Shown in pieces: positions 23,871-36,429 of a stretch of 64,000 nucleotides of DNA (positions within the stretch are counted from its first letter, which is position 1; each line of letters opens with the position of its first letter). Source of the DNA: Rhinopithecus roxellana. Lineage: Eukaryota > Chordata > Mammalia > Primates > Cercopithecidae. The stretch is taken from NCBI RefSeq assembly GCF_007565055.1, contig NC_044549.1, forward strand, positions 66,740,882 through 66,804,881, in the 5' to 3' direction. Position numbers and translations under genes: made by a program. A model generated the notes under the pieces. That model did not search any database. It was not told the DNA's origin and worked only from the letters and a program-made list of their open reading frames with translations.

Positions 23871-24374
23871 ATTCAACCAAGAGTTCACAAATTGTGAGCC
23901 CATTGATGATATATGGCCCAAAGATATATGTTCTTTGATACACATTCTGTTTTAAAAGAATGAACCAACATCTAAAACATCAAATGATTTTACATAAAAA
24001 TAATTTTTATAATATCTTGAAAAAATTAGTAGATCTTGCACTTCTCTGCCCAAATGTAGCTGGACCTTAAGAACATTTGCCCATGCATTTGCCCATATAG
24101 AAATTCATGTATTCTCCACTTAAATGCATTCCCCAGCTCTCCCTATCACCTCCAAACACAGAGTGTGTCGATTATGATTTGTCACTGAGGTTGCACTATT
24201 GTTTTCTTATATCTATAGTGGAACAATACTTCTTTTTACCCATATTTCATATAAAAGTGAGAAAATTAGCAATAGACTGAAATAGATATGCTATTTTTCT
24301 CATGCCTATCCTATATTCCTCTTTTATGTGAACTTTCTGGTTCCTTTAGGCATGAAAGTTTGTAACTCCTGCAA
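23871..24374. other. Unassigned sequence
   Basis: No feature recognised. Confidence 0.4.
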
Positions 24375-24556
24375 TATTGCCTCTGAATCAGTGATGTTAG
24401 CCTTGGCTGAACATATGAATCATGTAGAGAGATTTAAAAATTCCCAATGTTCAGTCTGCACTCTAGACCTATTAAATCAGAATTTCTGTGCTTGGAGACC
24501 AGGTATCAATATTTACAGCTTCCCATTGTGCAGTCAATATTGAGAACCACTGCTCT
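24375..24556 (+). mobile_element. MER5-type hAT-Charlie DNA transposon remnant
   Basis: AACATATGAATCATG, GACCTATTAAATCAGAATTT and the end TTGAGAACCACTGCT match MER5A/B, a non-autonomous hAT-Charlie element that encodes no protein. The two short frames across it are incidental. Confidence 0.7.
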
Positions 24557-25833
24557 AGATATTACTAAAGATATCTTCTGTCTTCTAAATTCTAAATTTA
24601 GTATTCAAAAGCCAGTTGTTCTAAAGATTGGAATGGTTCAATATGTTGTGTGTAAGCTGTATATTGGGGATGTGGGATTGATGTGGGGACATTGACTGTG
24701 GATCTTTGCTTGCTGACCTAAGCAATTAGACCAACCCTTTAGATGTGTAGCCCATTCTAGCACACAACATTTGCACTCAGAAGAAAAGTGTCATAAATTA
24801 GTCTTAGTTATAGGGCCAATAGTTTATGTGACCTAATAAAGTCATTTACTCAGTCTCGGTTTTATTTTTTTTTTTTCAACTATGACTCAACCATGCTCAT
24901 ATACAATGCTGTATGCAGGTCCTATATTTGCAGTAAAGACAGTATCACAAAATCAAAATAAAGTACATTCAATATATATACTTACTATAGGAACATAAAA
25001 TAAATTTTTTCAAACCTACTGATTTCCAACAGAAATTCAGAAAAGTAGGGGGACAACTGTACTGCAGAAAAAAAATTATTCAGAAAGGTAATCAAAATTT
25101 GAAATGTTTATTGCAATGCTCAGGCAAGGAACTTTTGCCCCTGGTTACCCTCCAAGGTCTAGATGACACATGTCTCTGGTGAATCATAAGGTTGCTAACT
25201 GTAAGCTTTATGGATTCAATAACCAGCATTGAGAAGACCTGCAATGATCAGGAACCAGGGCCAGTGGCACAGCTTGTAGCCCAGCGCTTTCTGTTATTTG
25301 TGTTCATACTTGTTCATTCTCTAGAGAAGGTCAGAGTATTCCATACAAAACCATGCTCAGTTTTCAAGTGTGAAACTTCCATGACAGGAAACACATCAAG
25401 GCTTTTGACAGCTGATAACTTTTTACCTCCTCTCTGAGGGGCTCCTGCACAGAACAAAAATGTAATATAGCTCCGAGTGGTATCAAAGCTGTTATAAAAT
25501 GCACTTGGGCATTCTGAAGATTCATGCTTAATGCCTTTCTATAATTTGTGCAGAATGTGTGCAGAGTCCTTACAGCATGCTAATAACATTTTGTTGTGAC
25601 GCAGTGCAGCACCACAGAGCCAACTTACATAAGGATAGAACAATGATGTAGAAGGCAAAGATAAAGATTAGAATTACAAGTTAAAAAGCAAGGTTTTATA
25701 CAGGCCATTGATAGGTTGGAGATAAAGTAACTGACAACAACTTAAAATAGTTAAAGAAATTTAGGCATATCTTAGAATGAGACTCGACTGACATTTCAAA
25801 GGCAAGCTTATAGGAAAATTAATCATGTGAGGA
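24557..25833. other. Unassigned sequence
   Basis: A T run at 24863-24877; otherwise no named feature. The frame at 25192-25437 has no recognisable domain. Confidence 0.4.
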
Positions 25834-25850
25834 GCATTCATTGACTTTCT

Positions 25851-25881
<31 letters not shown>

Positions 25882-26181
25882 CTGAGACAGAGTTTTGCTC
25901 TGTTGCCCAGGCTGGAGTGCAGTGGCGCAATCTTGGCTCACTGCAAACTCCACTTCCCAGGTTCATGCCATTCTCCTGCCTCAACCTCCCAAGTGGCTGG
26001 GACTACAGGCGCCCGCCACCCTGCCCGGCTAATTTTTTGTATTTTTAGTAGAGACGCGGTTTCACCATGTTAGCCAGGATGGTCTCGATCTCCTGACCTC
26101 GTGATCCATCCACCTCGGCCTCCCAAAGTGCTGGGATTACAGGCATGAGCCACCGTGCCCGGCCGCATTCATCGACTTTCT
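25834..26181 (-). mobile_element. AluY-like, full length, antisense, with target duplication
   Basis: A poly(T)/CT tail, then the antisense Alu from CTGAGACAGAGTTTTGCTCT to GAGCCACCGTGCCCGGCC at 26164. GCATTCATTGACTTTCT (25834-25850) and GCATTCATCGACTTTCT (26165-26181) are a 16/17 target duplication. CTCGATCTCCTGACCTCGTG in the left arm fits the Y group. Confidence 0.95.
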
Positions 26182-28916
26182 ATAGAAAAAGTATTGAGAT
26201 AAATTTGCAGGTATTCCATAAAGTAGTGTGCCTATCAAATTAGGCAACCTGTCTTAGAATATCACCATTTTCCATATATATGTGTGTGTTTCTTCCTAAA
26301 AATATTGTCTGTATATGCCAGAAACAATTGTGGCTGAAATAAATTTCTTGATTCAACAGGATCTCAGCTTGTAACTTTACATCTGAGAATGAAGTCAGAC
26401 ACAAGTACTTGCTTTTGTTTGTGGCATTACTTCTAATTTGTTTAAATTTAGTCCTGTCACTGGAGTTCAATAAAGTCAGGCAGTCAATCTGTATGATTTG
26501 GGTAATAGATTAATGTTCTGACAATGAGAATCAATCCAGAATTAAAATTAATTTTAGGTGAAGAGTAAATACATTGTTTTTATATAACTCGTGAAACTCT
26601 GCTTCCTTCCTGTAAGTAATGATGAGAATGACATGGATATGTGAAGAATAGAATGCAGAATAAAAACAGAACAAATCTTCATGCGTTTCATAAACAAAAT
26701 CCAGGGCTGGTGATAAGTATATCAAAGCACTTGAGTTTTATCTTTGAAGGAAATATGAAATGTTACAAGTTTTTCATTAATTTATGTAGATGCTAAGTAG
26801 GACTTGAGAGAGAAATAATAATTATACAAAATAGTGTTTTATTGGATAAATACTTTTTTGTTAAACTGTTGTTCTTGAGTGAAAAATTATGGTGTGTATT
26901 TTCTTTATATTCACTATTGTGTATTTTGAGATGCCATTATGCCAACAGATTGTAGGCAAACCTGATGATTATTCTCTGAACCGCATCCATTATATTTATT
27001 AAACCACCTTTTCTACTACCTTTTATGAATGCTTGACTATAGAAACTTCAATGTTTTAAAAATGATTTATATAATCAAATCATTCATGTATAATTAATTC
27101 TAATTTGCATGAGTGTTTCAGGTCATTTTGGCATAATTAGCCATTGTTGAGGGTTTTCTCCCCCATCAATTAAACTAATTGCTTTCCACATAGGTGTAGA
27201 TTGAATATTGATCCCCATTTTTTTCAGCTCACTTGCATAAGCAAATTATACCTAATTGCCAGCTTACTACATCATTACACACTTATCATCAATTATACAA
27301 AAATATGCTCTACTAGACAAATGATTTTTTTGTGGCTTTTTTGAAGGGCTTTTTAATTGTGATGCTTGGAACAGTGTTGTCATTTTAAAAAATATTAAAC
27401 TCCATGTTTAAACCAATAACACAATAAAACATGTTACTGACTAACAAACATACCAGCTCCTGGCTAGACTATCATTTACCTTTCAATAAAAGAGTTTCTT
27501 AAAACAATTTGAAGGAAACTCGTTGTTATTAAATATGGTAAATCCACCAATGCAAATATTAGAATAAGTTGGTTCTAAATTTTTTTAGCTCAATCTTTAT
27601 CTTTCTCATTCCACATATTTATTTCTTTTCTATCTGATGAAAAGTCTTTGAGAAGATCTGAAGAGGTGGTGAATTTCAAAGAATCACTATACAGAACACA
27701 GCGACATTTTTAAAAGTCAGGTGATAAAAGCAACCCCATTCATCATGCATTCTGTGCAGTGCATTAATGTCTTTTAGTGATTTTACTGGGCATTTCTCTT
27801 CACTAGTCTCTCAGTTAGATTCTTTAAAAAGTACAGAAAGATATGAAAATAATATAATCCCAAGATTCTCCTTACAGATTTCTACACCACATAATTTTCA
27901 CACATTAGCTCTTCATAGAGAATGGAGTTAAACCAAAACCCAATATTAAAGTGTATTATAAAATAAGTGGGAGGACTGTCTTGATATGACAGTCTTATTT
28001 TAATCCTTGACTATTCCACTAATAAAATCAAATAGTATGAACCACTTTCACACTGGTGATCACCTCATGGAAGCCAGACTTTTCTCAACTGGATGCCACA
28101 TTTAGCAAAGTAGGCCTCCAAAGGCTGCATCTAACACCCACAACAAAAGCTGAGGATGTGAAAAGGTTCTAAATTATTATATTGCTTGAAACTGTCTGAT
28201 AATTAGTATTGAATTACCTATGGGGATCTTGATAATCAATTCTTTATTTATTCTTTAGAACTAACCTTACTCTTTTCTTACTCAACAAAGCTGGAGGAGA
28301 CAGAAGGAAGAAGAGTAAAGTAAATATTCCCTTACTCATTGGTATCTTTTTAAAACCAAAATGGGACAATTTTAGACGATCATTTCATTTTAATCAATTT
28401 AATTGTAATATACTCGTATTCTAATATTGGATGGTGATTTTGCACCACAAATCCTAGGCTCAGCTTATGGAATCATAGGATGTCAGAGTTAGAAAACCAA
28501 TGGGAGATTTACATAGCTTTAATCACTGACATCCAGTATCTATTTGAATTCATCCAGTGGCAGGTGACTTTTTACCTATGGAAGCAGCACATAATGTTTC
28601 CAGGGAGCTTTAGTCATCACAAGATTCTTAGACCCATTCATCCCATCTCTGCACTCTCTCAAATGTTGGAAAGAACTTGTATTTTTCTCCTTATACAGGT
28701 TATAGTTTTTGTAGGTAACTTTCATAAATGCCTACCTTTTCCTTGGTTGACCAAACATCCTTAGATCTACATATTCCTTGTATAGTTTCAGCTCTTTCAA
28801 AATCTTTGTCTACAGATACATTTCATGCATATCTCTTTTTTGATGGCATTTAAGGTTTATGAACAGGAAGGTAGCATTTATAGAAATTATGAAAACAATA
28901 CAAAATTATAAAACAA
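26182..28916. other. Unassigned sequence, no gene seen
   Basis: 2.7 kb of AT-rich sequence. Short frames at 26240-26470, 26531-26725 and 28480-28764 show no recognisable domain. I see no named repeat. Confidence 0.4.
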
Positions 28917-29213
28917 ATGCCAGGCTTGGTAGTTCATGCCTGTAGTCCCAGCACTTTGGGAGGCTGAGACGGGTGGATCACCTGAGGTAAGGAGTCCAAG
29001 ACCAGCCTGACCAACATAGAGAAACGCTGTCTCTACTAATAATACGAAATTAGCCAGGTGTGGTGGTACATGCCTGTAATCCCAGCTACTTGGGAGGCTG
29101 AGACAAGAGAATCTCTTGAATCCAGGAGGCGGAGGTTGTGGTGAGCCAAAACTGCACCACTGCACTCCAGCCTGAGCAAGAGCCAAACTCCATCTCAAAA
29201 GAAAAACAAGAAC
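28917..29213 (+). mobile_element. AluS-like, full length
   Basis: Left arm CAGGCTTGGTAGTTCATGCC with TGTAGTCCCAGCACTTTGGG, middle linker TACTAATAATACGAAATTAG, right arm to GCACTCCAGCCTGAG and an A-rich tail. GGTGGATCACCTGAGGT is S-type. Scattered substitutions show moderate age. Confidence 0.93.
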
Positions 29214-29727
29214 AAAAACAAAAGACAGACAAAAATCTATTATTTTCCCTTTTACACAGCTTTTAAAAGATACAAATACAAAAATTCACCTTACATAAAA
29301 TATACATGCATTAAGAATGCTAGTAGAGAATAATACATAAAGCTGTAAAATGTGTGCTATTTCCATTTCTTAAAACTGGAATTATACTGAGTTGTTATTG
29401 TATTTGTCAAAAATAGATAGAATGTTTAAAAATCTTTCACAAAAGATGGCATCACCAAACTGTTGATTCATGATAATTTTTTACAGTATCTGAAATAAAT
29501 TTTGTTCAGTCTAAAAACTGCTAACAAGTTAAGAAAATATCATGTAAGTTTTAATATCATTTTATATTCTTTGGGTCTTTTGGTTTATTTTATTTTTACA
29601 AAATTTTATGAATGGATTTGTTTAAGTAATATTATAAGGTAAATAACAAGTCAAAATCAGGGGTTTGAAAGAATTATTTCTCTTATAATGGGTCTCAACC
29701 TTATGCGAGTTTGGGAAACACTGGGCT
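29214..29727. other. Unassigned sequence
   Basis: AT-rich, with no feature recognised. Confidence 0.4.
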
Positions 29728-29930
29728 AAAAAGTAAAACCAAACTTTGGATTGGTATGCCAGGCCTTCCATGATCTGGCCCTCAGAGTACCATTGCTTCA
29801 TCTCCTGTCAGTCTCTTAGTCAAACCTGAGGTCCCACCAGCACTGTAATTTCTGTGTCCTTATTCTAGCTGTTCCCTCTACCCAGGACAACCTTATAAAT
29901 CTAGTCAGCTAAAATAACACATCACAGATC
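29728..29930 (+). mobile_element. L2 (LINE-2) fragment
   Basis: CAGGCCTTCCATGATCTGGC, TTGCTTCATCTCCTGTCAGT, TATTCTAGCTGTTCCCTCTA and CCCAGGACAACCTTATAAAT match the 3' region of LINE-2 in sense, highly diverged. Confidence 0.65.
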
Positions 29931-31106
29931 ATAGATAGGTCTTGGGATTTTAATCCTCCCAGAATGACAATTAGAAATTACCCACTCAACTGAACAAAAT
30001 GGTACAATCTATCAACCATCTCATGATGAAGTATGTATGAAGCAGTCTCCCACATTATTGTGAAGAATAGACTGAGCACCTGTCAGGCCATCACATGGGA
30101 GTCAATAGTGTCCCTTAAGCCAGAGAAGCCAGGACCAGAAGTTTTGTCCAGACAAAACAGAACCTTCACAAAACAGGCCCCATCAGGCTTAGAATGGTCA
30201 CTCCCAGACACTCCCCAAAACTATCTTAAGCATTTTGCTTGATAAATACAGACTTTTGACCAGAAGAGATCAACAACTTTGATGTTAAGGTTGTTATCGT
30301 AAGTGTTAACGTTTTGATTGATTTTAAACTTTCAAGGATGCCTCAATGATGTCAATAATACAAATTTGATTTAAAGCTTGGAATCTAAAATGAAGTCAAA
30401 TATTTGCTGAAACAGTGCTTTATTATGTTCAACATGATAACTTTCAGACTTTCATATGAAAAAAAATTGACAACCTGTGTTGCACCTTTACTAAAACTTC
30501 ACAAACTTGATTTGTGGCCAATGTTACTTCTGCTTTCATAATGGCCACTTAAAGACATCTCCTATTGTTTGTACTGACAACACATCTGTATTTCTTATTG
30601 TTGACTCAAAATCCTCTCTCACCAACTTGAATTAAAATAGAAAATAGCACAAGTCAGGCCTGAAACTACTCAACAAGCATGCGCTTTAACAGTAAATTTA
30701 CAACTCTTTACAACAGAAACCACACACTCTTCTTTAATTGCTACAGAGAGGTCAGTCTTTCAAACAAAATAAGAGTAAGAGATGGTGCTTTTGTAATAGC
30801 CTCATGCAGTTGTAAAATAGAGAGCAAACTAAGGTCTGCTCTTCTTTCTCCACCTGCTTACTTTTGGTTATATCTCATGACAGATTTTGAAGCAGATTTC
30901 AAAGGGCAACATCTGCTGTTTGAACTATGCATGGAAAGTTTACATAGAGCTAAGTTTATAGATAGCTAAGGCTATGAAAAGTAATGGAAGGGGATGCTGA
31001 AGATACAAAAGTAAAATAAATGGTGAAGTTGGATGGATTGTAGTGAATTAATTATCTAGTTGCATTACTTATTTTGTTAATAGGAAAACATTTGAGTAAC
31101 TTATAT
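29931..31106. other. Unassigned sequence
   Basis: No named repeat. Frames at 30033-30242 and 30679-30969 have no recognisable domain; the latter contains a retroviral-like codon mix but no motif, so I make no claim. Confidence 0.4.
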
Positions 31107-31108
31107 AT

Positions 31109-31558
31109 GAGGGGCTTCAGGGCATGATGCCCCAAAATATGGCACTTTGGCCTTTGATAAAACAGCAGAATGAGGAAGGTCAGTCTCCGACCTTCTCCCA
31201 CTCTTTTCCCCTGAAGTAGGTCACAAGACCCTCTTTAGAGAGGTATTCTGACAGAAAAAAACATCCTTTTCTCTGAAAAGACAGAGAAGAATCTGAACAA
31301 ATGGCCTTAACAAGTTTATTACCATTATATCCTAATTCCTTTGTTCATCATACTTTCCCACAACTATCCACTTTGGGTCAAACCTAAGAATAAAAACAAA
31401 CAGGTTTCCTGTTTCTTTAGCTCTTCATTTCTGAGGGCTCTCATATCATGTAAAGCTTATATGAAATATATTTTTATGTTTTCCTCTTGTTAATCTGTCT
31501 TTTGTTACAGGTGCCTCAGCTACGAACCTAGTGTTGGATGTGGAAAATAAATCTTCAC
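31109..31558 (+). mobile_element. Probable solo LTR of a class I (ERV1-like) retrovirus
   Basis: Starts TGAGGGGCTTCAGGGCATGA and ends near a CA at 31558. Contains AAGAATAAAAACAAACAGG (TATA-like) and GAGGGCTCTCATATCATGT, then CTTGTTAATCTGTCTTTTGT before CTCAGCTACGAACCTAG, the arrangement of MER/LTR-type ERV1 LTRs. No target duplication or internal sequence found. Family not named. Confidence 0.45.
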
Positions 31559-31658
31559 CCATTTATAATATTCATGACTTCAAAACATGTCCTCTTTTAA
31601 TATCCCAAGGTGGGTTTTATTCCAGGCCTCCCTGGGGCTGTCATGGAAGAATAAATGG

Positions 31659-32244
31659 CAAATTTAGAATTTTTTCTACATTATATTAGCCGCAGACATA
31701 TATACATATATATCCATATATATGTACATATACATATAGTATATATGTACATATATACTATACATATATACTATCTATATACATATGTACATATACATAT
31801 ATACATATGTACTATATACATATACACATATACATATGTGTCTGTGGCTAATATACAGAGATATATATATATCTTTTTTTTGAGATGGAGTTGCCATTTG
31901 GAGTTGCCATCTCCAAATGGAGATGGAGTCTCCATTTGAGATGGAAAATGTCAAATTTAGAATTTTTTCTACATTATATTAGCCTCAGACATATATATAT
32001 ACACACACACACACATATATATATATAAAGATATATGTAAGCCACAGATATATATATACGTGTATATATATGTGTGTGTATATATATATCTGTGGCTAAT
32101 ATATAGATATATATATTTATCTTTTTTTTTTTAAGATGAAGTTTCACTCTTGTTGCCCAGGCTGGAGTGCAATGGCGTGATCTCAGCTCACTGCAACCTC
32201 CACCTCCTTGGTTCCAGTGATTCTCCTGCCTCAGCATCCGGAGT
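31659..32244. repeat. 293-bp tandem duplication with AT-rich palindromes
   Basis: CAAATTTAGAATTTTTTCTA is repeated at 31659 and 31952. Each unit continues with ACATTATATTAGCC(G/T)CAGACA, an AT/CA-rich tract, and a reverse-complement arm (CTGTGGCTAATATA). A T run and Alu-type sequence (GAGATGGAG) follow. Each AT tract is therefore flanked by inverted arms and can fold. Unit 1 ends in a short hairpin, CCATTTGGAG...CTCCAAATGG at 31892-31918. Unit 2 continues into a full Alu. Confidence 0.8.
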
Positions 32245-32415
32245 AGCTGGGATTATAGGCATGTGACACCATGCTCGATGAATTTTTTATTTTTAGTAGA
32301 GATGGGATTTCTCCATGTTGGTCAAGCTGGTCTCAATCTCCCGACCTCAGTTGATCCGCCCTCCTCTGCCTACCAACGTGCTGGGATTATAGGCATGAGT
32401 CAGCGCCCCAGGTCT
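32124..32415 (-). mobile_element. Alu, full length, antisense
   Basis: From the T run and AAGATGAAGTTTCACTCTTG through GCCCAGGCTGGAGTGCAATG to GAGTCAGCGCCCCAGG. Old, with many substitutions (S or J). Its start overlaps the second unit of the 293-bp duplication. Confidence 0.92.
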
Positions 32416-32424
32416 ATATATATC

Positions 32425-33479
32425 TTTTGTTAAGAAATTAGAATTTACTCTTTAAGATAGAGCTAGGCCTAGTGGGGTGTTTTGAAAACGTTTCTGAGCA
32501 TTAGCCTATAAATAACCCTGATAATTTCACACTGTCTTTAAATTTACCAGAGTTCTGCCAAATGTCTAAAGCAAATAAGTGTGGATGTTAATTAAACATT
32601 AAGGCAATACCTCTATTCCAATATTTGCAAATAACTGACTGCTCTGAACCTTACTTATGAATGGTGATACTTATATGACATAGTAAAGTTTAGATTGCAA
32701 GATGTGTTTTCCTGCCCGGGCCATTATATTTGATCAATTCTAAAGTGATATTTTAAAATGCATGTATTTCTTTATTATTTTTAGAAAGGTAGGTTTCAAT
32801 GTGAAAACACCTTTGTGATGTTTTCCTTCTTGTGTGTTTCAGGGATCAGAAAGCAATTTAAGATTTAAAAAAAGTTTGATGACCAGCAAGTATTTTGTTT
32901 AGAAACTGTGAAAAGTAGAATTGCTGAACTAAACCAAGCGATAAAACAGATTGTGTTCATAATATATTACTCACAATGTGTTCCTTAGATATTCACAAGT
33001 AAAATGTATATTATTATAAAATAAATATATATATATACACACACACAGTGTTTTCGAAGCACAGTGAATTAACACAAACCAATCTCAAATTCCAATCTCG
33101 CTGCACAAAACTAACTTTCAATTACATTGTAGTTTTCTCAGAAACTAATGTCAGATATTTAAGAGACTCATCCATCTATAAAAGGTAATAGTTAAAAGCA
33201 TCCATCTGATAGTCTGGGCAAGAAAGTGTTAGGTGAGGAGGAATGGGATAAGGATAAAGTCAGATAGGACAGTCAAGCCTTGGTAAAAATCACTTCATTG
33301 GTTTAATTGAACAATTTCTCTACCACAGAGTAATAAAGAAAATATCGCACCTAGTAACAATAGATAGTTTCCAAGTTAAAAGAAAATCTGTTTCACCGTG
33401 TTCTTGTAACAAGTAGAACATAAAGTTATTAGTATGTACCATATGTCATTTTAATTTCTGATCTATTTATCTTTCTCTT
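32425..33479. other. Unassigned, with (TA)n(CA)n at 33024-33048
   Basis: AT-rich. A short TATATA/CACACA microsatellite sits at 33024-33048. Nothing else recognised. Confidence 0.4.
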
Positions 33480-33576
33480 TCATTAAATTATTAGCTCCTT
33501 TAAGACATTTTATCAGTATATCTCTAAAATCTAACAAAGAACACAGTGCCCAACACATAGTAGAGAATCAAAGAGA
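33480..33576 (+). mobile_element. L2 3'-end fragment
   Basis: TTAGCTCCTTTAAGACATTT, then ACACAGTGCCCAACACATAG and TAGAGAATCAA match the conserved LINE-2 3' terminus. Confidence 0.65.
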
Positions 33577-33699
33577 ATTTTTTGTTTTCTGTTAACCTTT
33601 ATGTTTAATCATTATGCCTACAATTCTTTGTATAATTATACCTTTAAAATATCTAGTTGGTATAAAATGTTTTGGATGTACAAATCATTATTTTTTGTT

Positions 33700-33983
33700 T
33701 GTTTCTTTTTTCTTGAGACAGTCTTGCTCTGTCACCCAGGCTGGAGTGCAGTGGTGGGATCTCAGTTCACTGCAATCTCTGCTTTCAAGGTTTAAGCAAT
33801 TATCCTGCATCAGCCTCCCAAGTAGCTAGGACTACAGGCACCCAACACTACACCTGCCTAATTTCTGTAATTTTTTTAGTAGAGATAGGATTTCACCACG
33901 TTGGCCAGGCTAGTCTCAAACTCCTGACCTCAAGTGATCCACCTGCCTCGGCCTCCTAAAGTGTGAGCCACATGTCCAGCCCC
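33700..33983 (-). mobile_element. Alu, antisense
   Basis: CTTGAGACAGTCTTGCTCTG to GAGCCACATGTCCAGCC, with a small deletion in the 5' block (TCCTAAAGTGTGAGCC). CAAATCATTATTTT before and CCAATCACTGTTTT after are a plausible eroded target duplication. Confidence 0.92.
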
Positions 33984-33994
33984 AATCACTGTTT

Positions 33995-34196
33995 TAAAGC
34001 TTTTCTGCCTTAACTCATTCATTTGTTGCAACAACTCTGTGATGTAGGCACTTTGATTTACCTGATTTATCCACAGTTGACAGATGAATAAGCAGGGTAT
34101 AGACCAGAAAGTTTAATTTTCCAATGTCTAACTGTGAATAAGTGGCACAGCCAGGATTTGAATTTAGGCCATCTAAGTCATGAGCCATAGCACATA
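33995..34196 (+). mobile_element. MIR
   Basis: TTAACTCATTCATTTGTTGC, AACAACTCTGTGATGTAGGC, TTGACAGATGAATAAGCAG and AGTGGCACAGCCAGGATTTG follow the MIR consensus order. Confidence 0.75.
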
Positions 34197-34233
34197 CCCA
34201 TTACATAAAATATCTACATTATTAAACCTAAAC

Positions 34234-34514
34234 AGGCCGGGCGTGGTGGCTCACGCCTGTAATCCTAGCACTTTGGGAGGCTGAGGCAGGCGGATCATGA
34301 GGTCAGGAGATCGAGACCATCCTGGCTAACATGGTGAAACCCCGTCTCTACTAAAAATGCAAAAAATTAGCCGGGCGTGGTGGCGGGCGCCTGTAGTCCC
34401 AGCTACTTGGGAGGCTGAGGCAGGAGAATGGCATGAACCCGGGAGGTGGAGCTTGCAGTGAGCTGAAATCGTGCCACTGCACTCCAGCCTGGGCGACAGA
34501 GCATGACTCCGTCT

Positions 34515-34545
<31 letters not shown>
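34234..34545 (+). mobile_element. AluY-like, full length
   Basis: GGCCGGGCGTGGTGGCTCAC through GGATCATGAGGTCAGGAG and the right arm to a poly(A) tail from 34516. Few changes. ACCTAAACA before and ACGTAAACA after are a possible short target duplication. Confidence 0.95.
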
Positions 34546-34546
<1 letters not shown>

Positions 34547-35296
34547 GTAAACAATGCTTTGGAGTCAAAGAATATTTCTATAGTTGGGGCAACAATTTTT
34601 TAAATTAGTCATCATTATTATTTAAATATTATTATTTAACTATAAATTTAACTAGAGGTGGCAAAAGTGGATCACTGAGAGTCGAGGCAGGTACAAACTT
34701 AACCTGGGTAATGGTGAAGGTGAGCAGTCTGTCTTCAAACTAGAAATCATTAAGTCATAGGCAACCCGAGTTATCAGGAGAAAACTCAGAATATGACAGG
34801 AAGAGAAGGGAGCTGAAATGGAAGATGTGAAAGATGTTGCAGAGTTCAAACTTGCCTGAGCTGGACATATAACCTGCGGCTTGCCCCACTCTCTTTCATA
34901 TCCAGGAATCGTAGCTTTCATCTCACATACCAATTCCAGTCAATCGTATGTGACTAACTAGAACGTGGTACTGAGAAAGAGTGACAGATCTGGTATGTCT
35001 GTTTCTGTTGGAATGTGTTCTACTGTTGATTATCAGTGTCTGTGACGAGCTTGGGTGACAGCCATAAGGCTATACGAAGCCCTCATATGTGTTATTCCTG
35101 CACTAGATTAATGTCTTCATGGCTTGACAGTTGGCTCTTAGTATTTTAGAACTGCTAATAAGTCCTGTAAAAGAAAAGAAATAAGTTGACTCTGTGATGC
35201 TTAATACTTAACCAGGTAATATATAACTATAAAGACTAGACAATGTTGCCTATATATCAAACTAGTGTAAACTTCAATTAATGGGTATGTTTATAG
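34546..35296. other. Unassigned sequence
   Basis: No feature recognised. The minus-strand frame at 34652-34933 has no recognisable domain. Confidence 0.4.
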
Positions 35297-35620
35297 AAAA
35301 CATGTTTATAGGCCGGGCGCGGTGGCTCAAGCCTGTAATCCCAACACTTTGGGAGGCGGAGACGGGCGGATCACGAGGTCAGGAGATCGAGACCATCCTG
35401 GCTAACATGGTGAAACCCCGTCTCCACTAAAAATGCAAAAAGCTAGCTGGGCGAGGTGGCAGGCGTCTGTAGTCCCAGCTACTCGGGAGGCTGAGGCAGG
35501 AGAATGGCGTAAACCCGGTAGGCGGAGCTTGCATGAGCTGAGATCCGGCCACTGTATTCCAGCCCGGACAACAGAGCGAGACTCCGTCTCAAAAAAAAAA
35601 AAAAAGAAACCATGTTTATA
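35297..35620 (+). mobile_element. Cercopithecine-type AluY, with target duplication
   Basis: Carries GGTGGCTCAAGCCTGTAATC, GGCGGAGACGGGCGGATCAC, a CTAGCTGGGCGAGGTGGC linker and GAGATCCGGCCACTG, a set of variants I associate with AluY lineages expanded in Old World monkeys. AAAACATGTTTATA (35297-35310) and AAACCATGTTTATA after the tail are the target duplication. Confidence 0.93.
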
Positions 35621-35779
35621 GAAACTATGCTTGATTGCTGACACCTGAGTGGTCACAATCAGGGCACCATAAAGGCTGTAAGTGCACACTACATGGCGGT
35701 CCATGCAGCCATTTTAACCTCAACTTCGTTACTTACTTTGCAATTTACCTCAACAGTTTTACACTGAGAATGCCATGCT

Positions 35780-36242
35780 GTGTTAGAGGTTAAACTGTGT
35801 CCTTCCAAAAGGATGTACGGAAGTCCTGTGCTTCAATAACTGAGAATGCAACTTTGGGAAAAGGGGTGTATCAGGCATAATTAGATAAGGTGAGATCACA
35901 TTAGAGAAGGATGGACTCCTACTTCAATATGACTGGTGTTCTTATAAAAAAAAAAAAGACATCTGAACACAGAGAAGTTCATAGAGGGGAGGAAATGTAA
36001 AGACACACAGGAAGAAGATGACCATGTGACTAAAATGAGGGAACTACAAGATAGGGAACACTGAAGGTTACTGGTAAACACTGGAAGCCAGAAGAGACAA
36101 GGCAGGATTTTCCCCTAGAGCCAACAGAGAGAGCCTAGCCCTTCAGATTTCCAGCCTCCAGAACTGCGAGACAATAAAATTCTGCTGTCTTAAGCCTCTT
36201 AGATTTTAGTACATAATTAAAGCAGCCCTAGGAAATTAATGC
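35780..36242 (+). mobile_element. MLT1-type MaLR LTR
   Basis: GTTAAACTGTGTCCTTCC, TTCAATATGACTGGTGTTCT, AGAAGATGACCATGTGACTA, CCAGCCTCCAGAACTGCGAG, ACAATAAAATTCTGCTGTC and GCAGCCCTAGGAAATTAATG are the MLT1 landmarks in order. Solo LTR. Confidence 0.8.
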
Positions 36243-36429
36243 GTATTGTAGTATAAGAATTTTAAACTACAGTGAAAAAGCTCTGCATTTATTTTCAAGA
36301 GATGTGCATGCTTGGTTTTGCTGCCATTTATTTATCTAAATATCTCTGGCTTCTACTTAGCTGAAAAATAAGTACACCAGATTAGATTTCCTGTATAAAA
36401 TCTAAGGTTGCGTTTTAAAAGATTCTTTG

